The notes beneath the pieces are model-generated. The model was not told the DNA's origin. It did no database searches and was given only the letters and a program-made list of their open reading frames with translations. A DNA stretch of 64,000 nt. It comes from Alkalibacterium subtropicum. GTDB lineage: Bacteria; Bacillota; Bacilli; Lactobacillales; Carnobacteriaceae_A. The position numbers were made by a program, and so were the translations under genes. Position 1 is the first letter of the stretch. The number at the start of each line of letters is the position of its first letter. Location: contig NZ_FOLT01000005.1 in assembly GCF_900112455.1 (NCBI RefSeq), positions 62,001-126,000 of the forward strand, in the 5' to 3' direction. Positions 8,596 to 16,236 of the stretch are shown piece by piece.

Positions 8596-10312
8596 ATTTC
8601 GCTTCTGTAGCTTCTTCTACTTTACGTACGTGACGCGGACGTTTTGACTCCTGCTGGAATGGATAACGGATACCTAATGAATGTTTGGCGATCTTAACTG
8701 AGTGATCCGACATTCTCTCCAGATTAGATACGATATCAACAAACAGGATGCCATCAGACGGCAGACCAGTGCCTCTGTTTAAACGTTCGATGTATTTCTT
8801 ACGGATCTCTTCTTCTAAACGGTTGACTTCTTTTTCACGTTTGATTACTTTGCCGGCTAATGAATAGCTGTCTTGGGTAAAGGATGTGATTGCATCCGCA
8901 ATGTTCTGTTCAACCAGATTGAACAAAGCAATCAAATCATCGTCATAGAAGATTTTTTCCGGTTCTTTATTGGCTTTTTTAGCCAGTTTCTTCTGGGCAC
9001 GCGCGGCTTCTTTGATGTTGTTCAAGATATTCTCACTGTGGTCACCGATACGTTCCAGATACTTCGTGATATCCATCATCTGAGAATGCTCAGTGGAACT
9101 TTTCACTGGCAAGTCTTCGACAGAGATGAGCATGAGATATTCAGTCAGACGCATATCGATATCATTAACGACTTCTTCCAGCTGCAGGGTGTTGGACAGG
9201 CTAGTATCGTCCTGGTTTTTATAGTACTTGAACATTTCTTTGTACTCTTCAAGAACGAAATCACCCATCTGCTGGATCTCAAGTTTCGCCTGGTTCAATG
9301 CGACAGACGGAACGGTTGTGATGATGGAAAAATCAAGGTGCGATGCATCGTATTCGATCAAGGCATCGTCGCCTGGGACGATCCTCGTTACGATCTTCGC
9401 CAGATAATCAATGAACCACATCTGAATCAGCACGTTCGTGACGTTGAATAACCCGTGAGCCACAGCGATCTGCATAGGCGGGTTCAAATTAAAAATAGGT
9501 GTAATGGCTACGATCAGTGACGTAAATGGTCCAATAACCAGAAGAACAGCAAACGTACCGACCAGATTAAAGATGATATGTGACGCTGCTGTACGCTTAG
9601 CTGCAACACTTGCCCCGATGGCCGCTAAGACAGCAGTAATCGTGGTTCCGATATTGTTACCGAACAAGACCGGCAAAGCCCCTTCGATAGCGATCTGCCC
9701 TTGAGAATACAGCTCCTGTAAGATACCGATACTCCCACTGGAACTTTGTACGAGCCAGGTAAACACGGTTCCTACTCCAACTCCAAGGATCGGTGTTTCG
9801 CCCATATCGATCATCAGATCTCTGAAAGCCTGAACCTCACGCAGCGGATACATCCCATCACCCATTAATTCGAGACCATAAAACAGGGCCCCGAATCCAA
9901 AGATGATCTGACCGACGCTGTTGACTGTGATATTTTTTGAGAAGAAAAGTAAAAATGCGCCGATAGCCATGATAGGCAACGCATAGGCACCTATATCGAT
10001 ACCGATAATAAAAGCAGTGATCGTTGTTCCTATATTGGCCCCCATGATGACACCAATAGCCTGTTTAAGTTTCATGAAGCCGGCACTTACCAGTCCAACG
10101 GCCAATACGGTCGTCCCGGAACTACTTTGAATCAGGACGGTGACTACGATACCGGCGATGATCGCACGGATCGGTGTCGAAGTCATCTGATTCAATATGC
10201 TGCGTAAACTGTCCCCAGCAGATTTTTGCAGGCCATCTCCCATAAATTTCAAACCGAACAGGAATATACCTAATCCACCAGCGAACATGAATATCATTTG
10301 TTGTACGTCCAC
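8594..10312 (-). CDS. Na/Pi cotransporter family protein with C-terminal PhoU domain
   Basis: The protein has 572 residues. The N-terminal half contains the inverted duplicated PNaS core: QSSSGTT (62-68) with GANIGTT (91-97), and again QSSSGS (189-194) with GNNIGTT (218-224), among about eight membrane spans. Residues about 340-560 form PhoU-like helical repeats. The family moves phosphate with sodium; the PhoU part probably regulates it. The start is GTG at 10312, six bases after GGAGGG. The gene is monocistronic, with a long leader region and two weak cre-like sequences upstream (near 10512 and 10614). Confidence 0.92.
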   Translation of the reverse strand: MDVQQMIFMFAGGLGIFLFGLKFMGDGLQKSAGDSLRSILNQMTSTPIRAIIAGIVVTVLIQSSSGTTVLAVGLVSAGFMKLKQAIGVIMGANIGTTITAFIIGIDIGAYALPIMAIGAFLLFFSKNITVNSVGQIIFGFGALFYGLELMGDGMYPLREVQAFRDLMIDMGETPILGVGVGTVFTWLVQSSSGSIGILQELYSQGQIAIEGALPVLFGNNIGTTITAVLAAIGASVAAKRTAASHIIFNLVGTFAVLLVIGPFTSLIVAITPIFNLNPPMQIAVAHGLFNVTNVLIQMWFIDYLAKIVTRIVPGDDALIEYDASHLDFSIITTVPSVALNQAKLEIQQMGDFVLEEYKEMFKYYKNQDDTSLSNTLQLEEVVNDIDMRLTEYLMLISVEDLPVKSSTEHSQMMDITKYLERIGDHSENILNNIKEAARAQKKLAKKANKEPEKIFYDDDLIALFNLVEQNIADAITSFTQDSYSLAGKVIKREKEVNRLEEEIRKKYIERLNRGTGLPSDGILFVDIVSNLERMSDHSVKIAKHSLGIRYPFQQESKRPRHVRKVEEATEAK

Positions 10313-11220
10313 ACGTAACCCTCCATTTTAGTTTTCATATGATTTTAAAATGCTGAGACAACTACCTGAATAAAGCAGTTCTTACTTAGCCAACCTCAGA
10401 CACTCTACTTCCATAATAAATGTAATAGATAGAGAATTGAATGGTTTTTTCTTTTATGAGAATATTTTAATGTTTTCTATCCTTTAAAAATTCATCTTTA
10501 GTGCTTAAACGAAAGCGTTTTAAAAACAGGTATCTTTGATACTCCCTCATTTGCGAATAAAACAATTTAAAGCGGTGGGTAACATTCGTTTTTAAAGCAA
10601 TTCTGATCAAATTAATTCGCTTTCATTTAATGATATATTATTCACTATCTTTATCAGAAATACATACGCCCTTTACACGTTGTTCACACTTCCGTAACAA
10701 ATTAACCCACTCTTAATCTTTTCTCTACATTAATAATTAAAACAGGTCGGTGTGTCTGGAATGACTTCTGCAACAATTAGGTCCGCAGCGTATATCTTCA
10801 TAATGTTTCGCTTATTTCAATGCTTTAGAAAACGAAGTGATGTGGACTATCCTTACTCGCTCACTGCAGGAGTATAGTCTGTTGTCTGCCATAAGCGATT
10901 AAACGGCAACACGTTTTTCGTTCTATTTAACAGCTACTTATCAAGCCCCTGAATGAAACGATATTGGTCAGTCTACCTAATACTGATAGGACGAATTTAA
11001 AAATATTTTCGGTGCCCTTTTTTTTACTTTATTCATTTTGCTGGAAAAAATCCCTGTTATTCGAACACTTAGTGACTATGTTTTGAACATTTCATTGTAT
11101 ATTTATGAAACTTTCGGCCTAAATATTTACTTTGTTCTACAGAAGCCCTATACTTGGTAGCATCAAAATAACTTGCTGAGTCTTTCTATCGAGAAGATTA
11201 CAGTAAGTAGAGGTGATTCT
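10313..11220. other. Gene-poor 0.9-kb intergenic region
   Basis: I find no recognisable gene. Two CcpA-box-like sequences (around 10510-10525 and 10614-10629, each with mismatches) lie upstream of the Na/Pi gene. A hairpin pairs GACTA-TACTC with GAGTA-TAGTC at about 10845-10880. A 38-codon plus-strand frame (10761-10877) has a poor ribosome site. The stretch may be decayed coding sequence or a long regulatory leader. Confidence 0.5.
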
Positions 11221-11586
11221 GTGACAGAACATATCGAGAAAGAATTAGCTGATTTCCGACAACATGCGAAGTCGATCGGCATGACCCCCCAAGAGTATGC
11301 ACTTAGTCTTCATGAAAAAAATCAGGCCATCAAGTCTGTATTACTGGAAAACAGTTCAGATTTCAAATCATTTGTAAGTGAATACCATGAGGTTCTGGAT
11401 GGGATCATTCGTTATAAAGAGACGGATGCAAAGAAAAGCTCTATTGAACACTCACGGCTTATTCAAGAAGCCGCTGCACTTCTTTCTACTACAAGTCAGG
11501 ATCCCAGGCTGCTTGCTCAGCTGTTCCAGCATTACCCAAAAGGGATCGAAGGAAAAATCGAAGAACTGAATAAACCAACGTCATAA
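11221..11586 (+). CDS. Hypothetical soluble protein, 121 residues
   Basis: I do not recognise a family. The protein is mostly helical and charged, starting MTEHIEKELADFRQHAKSIG, with MTPQEYALSLHEKN resembling a small helix-turn-helix-like or tail-binding segment. It has no cysteine, membrane segment or signal peptide. The longer frame begins at 11173, but AGAGGTGAT lies 3-9 bases before the GTG at 11221, which I take as the start. It is transcribed alone on the plus strand and ends at a strong terminator. Confidence 0.6.
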   Translation: MTEHIEKELADFRQHAKSIGMTPQEYALSLHEKNQAIKSVLLENSSDFKSFVSEYHEVLDGIIRYKETDAKKSSIEHSRLIQEAAALLSTTSQDPRLLAQLFQHYPKGIEGKIEELNKPTS

Positions 11587-11593
11587 AATACAA

Positions 11594-11633
11594 ACAGCCT
11601 GCATCCGACTGAGTCGGAGCAGGCTGTTTTTTT
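11594..11633 (+). terminator. Terminator after the 121-residue hypothetical gene
   Basis: ACAGCCTGC-TCCGA pairs with TCGGA-GCAGGCTGT, followed by seven T residues on the plus strand. Confidence 0.88.
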
Positions 11634-11673
11634 GTGGTACTGGTTACTGATACAGGTCAATGAAGCACCTTTT

Positions 11674-12167
11674 CTAAGCAAGGAGTCGCAGCACCTGATA
11701 GAATAGACCGGCACAAGCGGTTATGTAAAGAATTTTCTCACTTACCTTCCCCGTCCGATAATATATCAGTTTGAACCCAAACTGTATTCGTTTGTTATAT
11801 AGGGGCTGAAGCCATGCTACTCCGGCTTTTGAAAAAGAATCTTCGACCAGATGTGCTAAATAGCCTAAGATGAACCAGTCAGCCCACTTCAGCGGCAGTG
11901 GAGGGACGTCAACAGAAAGTGAGCAGTGAGCAGAAAGAAAATCACCCCTGCCACTGAATGGGCAAGCCCTCTATGACCGAATACCATTCCCATCCCGTCA
12001 CTGACGCCTCGGGTCCGATTTCCGATAAAGGATTTCGGATGGTCGATATCCGGCAGGATCGAACCGATGCCTAGTGCAATAATATTACCAGCGGTCAACG
12101 AGCCTGTTGAGGCAAGCACCGGTAAAGTCGCCGCATAAGTCACGGCTAGATGTGTCTTGTAAAGCAT
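11674..12167 (-). pseudogene. YdjM-type membrane-bound metal-dependent hydrolase, frameshifted
   Basis: The N-terminal part reads MLYKTHLAVTYA, D40-x-D42-H43 in PDIDHPKS, and H65-RGLAH70, which is the YdjM (DUF457) metal-site pattern. The frame then stops at 11889. My translation of the adjacent frame continues it exactly: WFILGYLAHLVEDSFSKAGV and on to a stop at 11674. Adding one base near 11920-11945 would join both halves into about 164 residues. Two copies of the 7-mer TGCTCAC lie at the break. The start at 12167 follows AAGGAG. Either this is a real disruption or a sequencing error. Confidence 0.8.
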
Positions 12168-12214
12168 ACGTTTCTCCTTATTCATACTCTTTAATTATTT
12201 AGTGTCTGTGCAGG

Positions 12215-12361
12215 TCAATCTTAACAAGTGGCGGAGCTACCTGCTTCCACTTCTTGAGTTTGGGCTTAAACTTAAGAAGTGGGAGGAATAACCCCGGCAA
12301 CTTCTCATCTTTAAGCTTTATCTTAAGAAGTGATGAAAAAATCAGCGTTCACTTTATAAGA
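12215..12361. repeat. Short tandem repeat array E, 51-bp period, about 2.5 copies
   Basis: CTTAA-AAGTG occurs at 12220, 12271 and 12322, and the inverted half-site ACTTCTT (or ACTTCTC, ACTTTAT) at 12249, 12300 and 12351. Every step is 51 bases. Each unit thus contains two facing half-sites, as in arrays C and D. It lies between the YdjM-type and Cof genes. Confidence 0.75.
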
Positions 12362-12367
12362 TACGGT

Positions 12368-12396
12368 AAAGAGGCAGGACACCCTGCCTCTTTTTT
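12368..12396. terminator. Terminator after the Cof-type phosphatase gene
   Basis: AGAGGCAGG and CCTGCCTCT form a 9-bp stem with a 4-base loop. The longer T run is on the plus strand, but the position directly past the minus-strand stop at 12405 suggests it ends that gene. Confidence 0.7.
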
Positions 12397-12404
12397 ATAT
12401 AAGA

Positions 12405-13184
12405 TCAGTCGATCAGTTTGAAATGCTTCATCCCTTCGATCAAACCGCCGTCTGTGTTGGATGATGTCACATAATCTGCGATTTCCTTCACTTCATCGAG
12501 ACCATTGCCCATGGCTACACTGTAATCTGCGCGTTCCAGCATTTCAATGTCATTGGATCCGTCGCCAAAGGCATAGAGAGGCACATCTTCCATATCGATG
12601 GACTTAAGCAGAGCGTCGATACCTGTCGCTTTCGAGTGGCCTTTAATAATGGTGTCGATGCTGTAGGGTGTATTCCGATAAAAGGATAATTCCGGAAAAG
12701 CATCAAAATATGGCTGATCCAGTGTAGGATCGTCATTGATGACCAGCATCATCAGGATATCTTCCTTTCCATCGAGACCGCCGTCGATTTTCGGCGGGTT
12801 TTCATGGATAAAATTATAGGCATTCTTTAATGTCTCATTGTAGCGGGTGGCTCTGATCTTGTCGGAAGTATAAAGCGACAGCGGCATATCCTGTTCATGC
12901 GTCATTTGCTTCAATCGGTCGACCAGTGTCTGAGGGATGACATTACGGTAGACTTCTTCCCCTTCATACTGGATATACTGGCCGTTCAGCGTGATGAACG
13001 AATCGATCACCGTCTCCTCCAGTACATGCTGGATCTCTATCGGGCTGCGTCCTGTTGCAATGAACGGAACGGCTCCTTTTTCTTTGAGCTGGACCAGTGC
13101 CTCTTTGACCTCTTCATCTACTAAAGATTCTTCGTTCAGTAATGTCCCATCTAAATCAAAAAATACTAATGCGGTTGGTTTCAA
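12405..13184 (-). CDS. Cof-type HAD-IIB phosphatase
   Basis: The protein has 259 residues. The nucleophile motif FFDLDGTLLNE is at the N-terminus and FGDGSNDIEML near the C-terminus, with a C2-type cap domain between. Such enzymes dephosphorylate sugar phosphates, nucleotides or flavin precursors; the specificity is not readable. An in-frame TTG at 13205 starts the longest frame, but AAGGGG lies 7 bases before the TTG at 13184, which puts the nucleophile motif at residue 9, as usual in this family. I choose 13184. The gene ends at its own terminator. Confidence 0.88.
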   Translation of the reverse strand: MKPTALVFFDLDGTLLNEESLVDEEVKEALVQLKEKGAVPFIATGRSPIEIQHVLEETVIDSFITLNGQYIQYEGEEVYRNVIPQTLVDRLKQMTHEQDMPLSLYTSDKIRATRYNETLKNAYNFIHENPPKIDGGLDGKEDILMMLVINDDPTLDQPYFDAFPELSFYRNTPYSIDTIIKGHSKATGIDALLKSIDMEDVPLYAFGDGSNDIEMLERADYSVAMGNGLDEVKEIADYVTSSNTDGGLIEGMKHFKLID

Positions 13185-13220
13185 TTGTTTTCCCCTTTTA
13201 TTCAAAATTGATTTACTTAC

Positions 13221-13451
13221 TTATCTTGCTGCTGATACGTCGATTCGCCGCTCTTTTAAAGCGTTATGAAATCTTTTTGCAAACTGGACAGCTTTCGGGT
13301 TATCGCCATGCACACAAATGGTATTAGGCTGCAGGCGATTTATTTCCCCTTCAAAGGTACCCCTTGCTCGATTATAGTCTTCGACAGCCATGATGTAAAG
13401 AGCGTCATGCGGTTACCTGTGCTGCTGAGCTCCCGTCTTTCTGGATCTTTA
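13221..13451 (-). pseudogene. pxpA: Remnant of a 5-oxoprolinase subunit A (PxpA/LamB/YcsF family) gene
   Basis: My translation of the minus strand gives the C-terminal end of PxpA: TICVHGDNPKAVQFAKRFHN and on to VSAAR then stop at 13221. Upstream in the same frame come a stop at 13413, the fragment SRKTGAQQHR, and another stop at about 13449. SRKxGA is the conserved loop that precedes this C-terminal part in intact proteins. The N-terminal about 200 residues and the pxpB and pxpC partners are absent, so this is a decayed fragment. It lies between the Cof gene and the PH-domain gene. Confidence 0.72.
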
Positions 13452-13673
13452 AATGCCTCTTATCTCTTATTTGATGCAGTTTTCATTCTCAGGATTGATT
13501 AGAAGATCCGTGCATCAAGTCGATCGACACTATGGATCGTATCCTGCATCATTATTGCTGATCATCTACATATAGCCGACAGAAGGCCCCCTTTCCATTT
13601 CAATGGCTGTGAGCTTTCATAACTACCAAATAGTGGTATAATTAAACAAAGACTATAGAAAGAAGGAGTTAAA
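13452..13673. other. Intergenic stretch upstream of the PH-domain gene
   Basis: No gene is recognised. It may contain more decayed pxpA sequence. A TATAAT box at about 13636-13641 lies 33 bases before the PH-domain start and is the likely -10; no good -35 is seen. Confidence 0.4.
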
Positions 13674-14117
13674 ATGGAAGGATTTAATCTCAGCTCAATG
13701 ATACAAGGTTCATTAGGCAACCACTCAGAAAAATCTCCTGAAGAACTGACGAAGGAATACTCAGATTATCTCTTTGACGGAGAAAAAATCATGATGGGCT
13801 ATCGTCTTGTCCGTGACGATCTCGTCTTTACAACGCTTCGTATCCTTTTTATTGACAAACAAGGTGCAACAGGTAAAAAAGTCTCATTCAAATCCATCTT
13901 TATCGATTCTATTATTAATGTAGAAATGGAAACTGCCGGTACTGGTTTTGATGACAGTGGAGTGACCATCACTTATCTGGAAAATGCTTATCAGAAGTCC
14001 AATAACGAGCGTCTAGCTGAACAGACTTTTGAATTTCCGAAGAAAACAGATATTGCCCCACTTTACCGAACACTGGGGAATGTCAGCGTTAAAAACCGCG
14101 AACGCATCAACAATTGA
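13674..14117 (+). CDS. Bacterial PH-domain protein (bPH_1 family)
   Basis: The protein has 147 residues. After a short helix it shows the bPH_1 core: YSDYLFDGEKIMMGYRLVRDDLVFTTLRILFIDKQG, then KKVSFKSIFIDSIINVEMETAG, a typical seven-strand PH-like barrel with a C-terminal helix. The family occurs widely in Firmicutes and often in stress regulons; its function is unknown. No signal peptide or membrane segment is present. A GAAGGAG ribosome site lies 6 bases before the ATG, and a TATAAT box is just upstream. It is monocistronic on the plus strand. Confidence 0.8.
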   Translation: MEGFNLSSMIQGSLGNHSEKSPEELTKEYSDYLFDGEKIMMGYRLVRDDLVFTTLRILFIDKQGATGKKVSFKSIFIDSIINVEMETAGTGFDDSGVTITYLENAYQKSNNERLAEQTFEFPKKTDIAPLYRTLGNVSVKNRERINN

Positions 14118-14162
14118 TCTAATAACAAGATGATTTTTTCGTCAAAATCAGATATTTTCGGT

Positions 14163-14225
14163 AAACAGTTCCTTTAAACTGGATGCGTCTCTTTAATGCG
14201 CGATTCAGTTTGAGGGACTGTTTTT
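14163..14225 (+). terminator. Long terminator hairpin after the PH-domain gene
   Basis: AACAGTTCCTTTAAACTG pairs imperfectly with CAGTTTGAGGGACTGTT around a large loop and is followed by five T residues. Confidence 0.75.
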
Positions 14226-14356
14226 CTGGATTACTGTATAGCTAGATTTCTTTAACCGTTAACGATGCTTACAAAACAGCAATTCATATGTTTTGACAGA
14301 TACATAGATTTATGTGAAGTTAAGGGCAGTCAGATTAAAAGGAAGGAGAATAATCG

Positions 14357-14614
14357 ATGGCAGCTCAGAATAATAACCAAGGCAATTATTTCGATCAAAG
14401 AGCCGGAACAGATAGCGCACATTTCCATGTCGTGACGGGTGACGATTCCCGTTGGGAAGTCAAAAAAGAAGGCGAACGGGAAGCTATTTTTGAAACAGAT
14501 GATAAAGAAGAAGCGATAGAAGAAGCAAGGAAAAGAGCAGAAGAAGCTGAATCAAAAGTGATCGTACATGGTCAGGATGGTCAAATCGAAGACCAGATCG
14601 ATTTTGACCAGTAA
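14357..14614 (+). CDS. DUF2188 domain protein
   Basis: The protein has 85 residues and is very acidic. After a 20-residue Asn/Gln-rich N-terminus it has the DUF2188 pattern: HFHVV, W-EVKKEG, then KEEAIEEARKRAEEAESKVIVHGQDGQI. DUF2188 proteins are small two-layer folds of unknown function, often stress-induced. AAGGAGAATAATCG precedes the ATG. A TTGACA at about 14296 has no matching vegetative -10, so the promoter is unclear. It converges on ssrA with a shared terminator. Confidence 0.8.
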   Translation: MAAQNNNQGNYFDQRAGTDSAHFHVVTGDDSRWEVKKEGEREAIFETDDKEEAIEEARKRAEEAESKVIVHGQDGQIEDQIDFDQ

Positions 14615-14619
14615 TAACG

Positions 14620-14665
14620 AAAAAAGAAGAGAAGTGCCGGTTAAATGGCACTTCTCTTCTTTTTG
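14620..14665. terminator. Bidirectional terminator between the DUF2188 gene and ssrA
   Basis: AAAAAGAAGAGAAGTGCC and GGCACTTCTCTTCTTTTT form a perfect 18-bp stem with an 8-base loop. A runs on one side and T runs on the other make it work for both convergent genes. Confidence 0.92.
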
Positions 14666-14672
14666 TATTGTA

Positions 14673-15038
14673 TGGAGTTGAGGGGAGTCGAACCCCTGTC
14701 CAGACATATCGACACTCAAGTATCTACGTTCATAGTTCTACTATTTGAAAGTTCGCTCAGCATCAGCCGTAAAACAGGCATCATGCGTCGCTAGTCTGAT
14801 GATCTCTTCTTAGTCTTGCAGACGGAAAGACTAAGCGTATCCCACTTATTATAGGACCCGATACCGAGCACATGGGCGATGCCGGTCGGATCACACTAAG
14901 CTGTTATTACGCAGCTAAAGCGTAGTTGTTGTTATTGTTGTTTGCAGTTATATTTAACTGTGACGTTGGTACGCAGTCTCGTCACCTGCGGAACGCAACC
15001 CAAGCTCAATCTATGCCTGTCGAATCCGTAACAACCCC
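14673..15038 (-). ncRNA. ssrA: Transfer-messenger RNA (tmRNA)
   Basis: The 366-base RNA starts GGGGTTGTTACGGATTCGACAGG and ends with the T-arm GGTTCGACTCC and CAACTCCA. The ends pair as a 7-bp acceptor stem (one G-U), with discriminator A; CCA is not encoded. The tag frame at 14907-14945 starts at the resume codon GCA and reads ANNNNNNYALAA, then two TAA stops. It rescues stalled ribosomes with SmpB and marks the product for proteolysis, here by ClpP among others. smpB and rnr lie 3.5 kb away on the same strand. Confidence 0.97.
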
Positions 15039-15050
15039 GACATATTAGAT

Positions 15051-15083
15051 AGAGTCTGGCTTGACTCTGTAATTATTATAGCA
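15051..15083 (-). promoter_or_regulatory. ssrA extended -10 promoter and leader hairpin
   Basis: On the minus strand TGCTATAAT forms an extended -10 (core at 15075-15080) without a clear -35. Transcription would begin near 15068. The leader then folds AGAGTC-AAGCCA-GACTCT before the mature 5' end at 15038, a likely processing signal. Confidence 0.65.
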
Positions 15084-15216
15084 CATCTATCTGAAAAAGA
15101 AAAGTGCGTTCGCTTATTTTTAGTAAGTTGTTTGCTTTATCAAAGTTTACATTTTGCTTGAAATGGTGATATCAAACTCTTTTCCAAACTTTTAGTCCCT
15201 ATTTTCTATAAAAAGA

Positions 15217-15255
15217 TTCAAAAACCTGCATCCGGGTTATCCGCGGTGCAGGTTT
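15217..15255 (-). terminator. Terminator after the PanE-like gene
   Basis: AAACCTGCA-CCG pairs with CGG-TGCAGGTTT. Five T residues follow on the minus strand. It lies 20 bases past the stop at 15275. Confidence 0.8.
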
Positions 15256-15274
15256 CGATTTTTTATTTAATTAT

Positions 15275-16216
15275 TTATGAATTCGACGCAGACGGAATAC
15301 CTAGGATATCTTCTTTCGCGTGAATCAAATCAGTGACCTTCTGACAGTATGGGGCTTCAACGCCGAATCGTTTAGATGCTTCGGCCACAGCGCCATTTAA
15401 AAAATCTATCTCTGTCGGTCTGTTATTTGCGAGATCCTGGTGCATCGAAGGATAGTGAGCACCTACTTTGTCTGCCAAATTTTTCAGGTAAGTGATCGTC
15501 TCTTCGACGTCCAGTTTGATGTCATCCTGAAGTCTGGCTACTGTTGCAAACTCTGTAACGATCCCTGACAGCATGGAGTCGATCGTTGAAGTTGAGAATA
15601 CTTTTTCGATCGTTGTGTCAAGTAAGGCACACAAGGCATTCATCGTCCCATTCACACATGCTTTACGCCATGTCGTATAGTTGACATTGTCACTATAGAC
15701 GCCATTCAAGCCACTTCTCTGGAGCATATCCACAATGACCAAGGCACCCTCTTTTTCACTTGGGTCGCTATTTTGAAGTTCTACTGGGCCTTGTCCATTA
15801 AAATGTGTGATTCCCGGAGCATCGATTCCGGCCGTCCAAACGGTGGTACCCATTATGATATTCTTTTTATCTACATAGTGTTCCAGTGTTTTCAAGTGTC
15901 CTAATCCATTCAGAAGACAGATGACTTTAGTATCTGCACCAATGATGTGATCGATACTTTCCATCATTGGTTTTAGTCCCATTGATTTTGTGAAGACAAA
16001 AATGGCATCCATTTCTTCATTCAGTTCATGCGGCTTGCACATGTTCATTTTCAGATTATCTTCTTTGCCATTAACTGTTATCGTTAAACCATTTTCTGAA
16101 ACAACTTGAATGTGGTCTGCCCAATTGTCTAATAAGGTGACCTCTTCACCACTTTTTTGCAAGTGGTAACCAAATCCACATCCGAGTGCACCTGATCCTG
16201 CGATTGCTATTTTCAT
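15275..16216 (-). CDS. 2-dehydropantoate 2-reductase (PanE/ApbA) family protein
   Basis: The protein has 313 residues. The N-terminal nucleotide fold starts IAGSGALGCGFGYHL, and the C-terminal helical domain has the WRKACVNGTMNALCALL segment with the family's catalytic-type lysine. The family reduces ketopantoate to pantoate with NADPH, but paralogs reduce other 2-oxo acids. No pantothenate genes are near. Instead a membrane protein of the EIIC_2 family lies 20 bases upstream in the same operon, so the real substrate may be a small acid carried by that protein. AAGGGGATT precedes the ATG. Confidence 0.85.
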   Translation of the reverse strand: MKIAIAGSGALGCGFGYHLQKSGEEVTLLDNWADHIQVVSENGLTITVNGKEDNLKMNMCKPHELNEEMDAIFVFTKSMGLKPMMESIDHIIGADTKVICLLNGLGHLKTLEHYVDKKNIIMGTTVWTAGIDAPGITHFNGQGPVELQNSDPSEKEGALVIVDMLQRSGLNGVYSDNVNYTTWRKACVNGTMNALCALLDTTIEKVFSTSTIDSMLSGIVTEFATVARLQDDIKLDVEETITYLKNLADKVGAHYPSMHQDLANNRPTEIDFLNGAVAEASKRFGVEAPYCQKVTDLIHAKEDILGIPSASNS

Positions 16217-16236
16217 AAATCTAATCCCCTTTTATA

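Noticed and set aside
10505-10630. cre boxes upstream of the Na/Pi cotransporter gene
   Set aside because: Both candidates miss one or two fixed positions and lie 200-320 bases before the start, so I mention them only as weak.
10761-10877. 38-codon plus-strand frame (MTSATIRSAAYIFIM...) in the gap before the 121-residue gene
   Set aside because: The ribosome site is poor and no promoter or family is recognisable.
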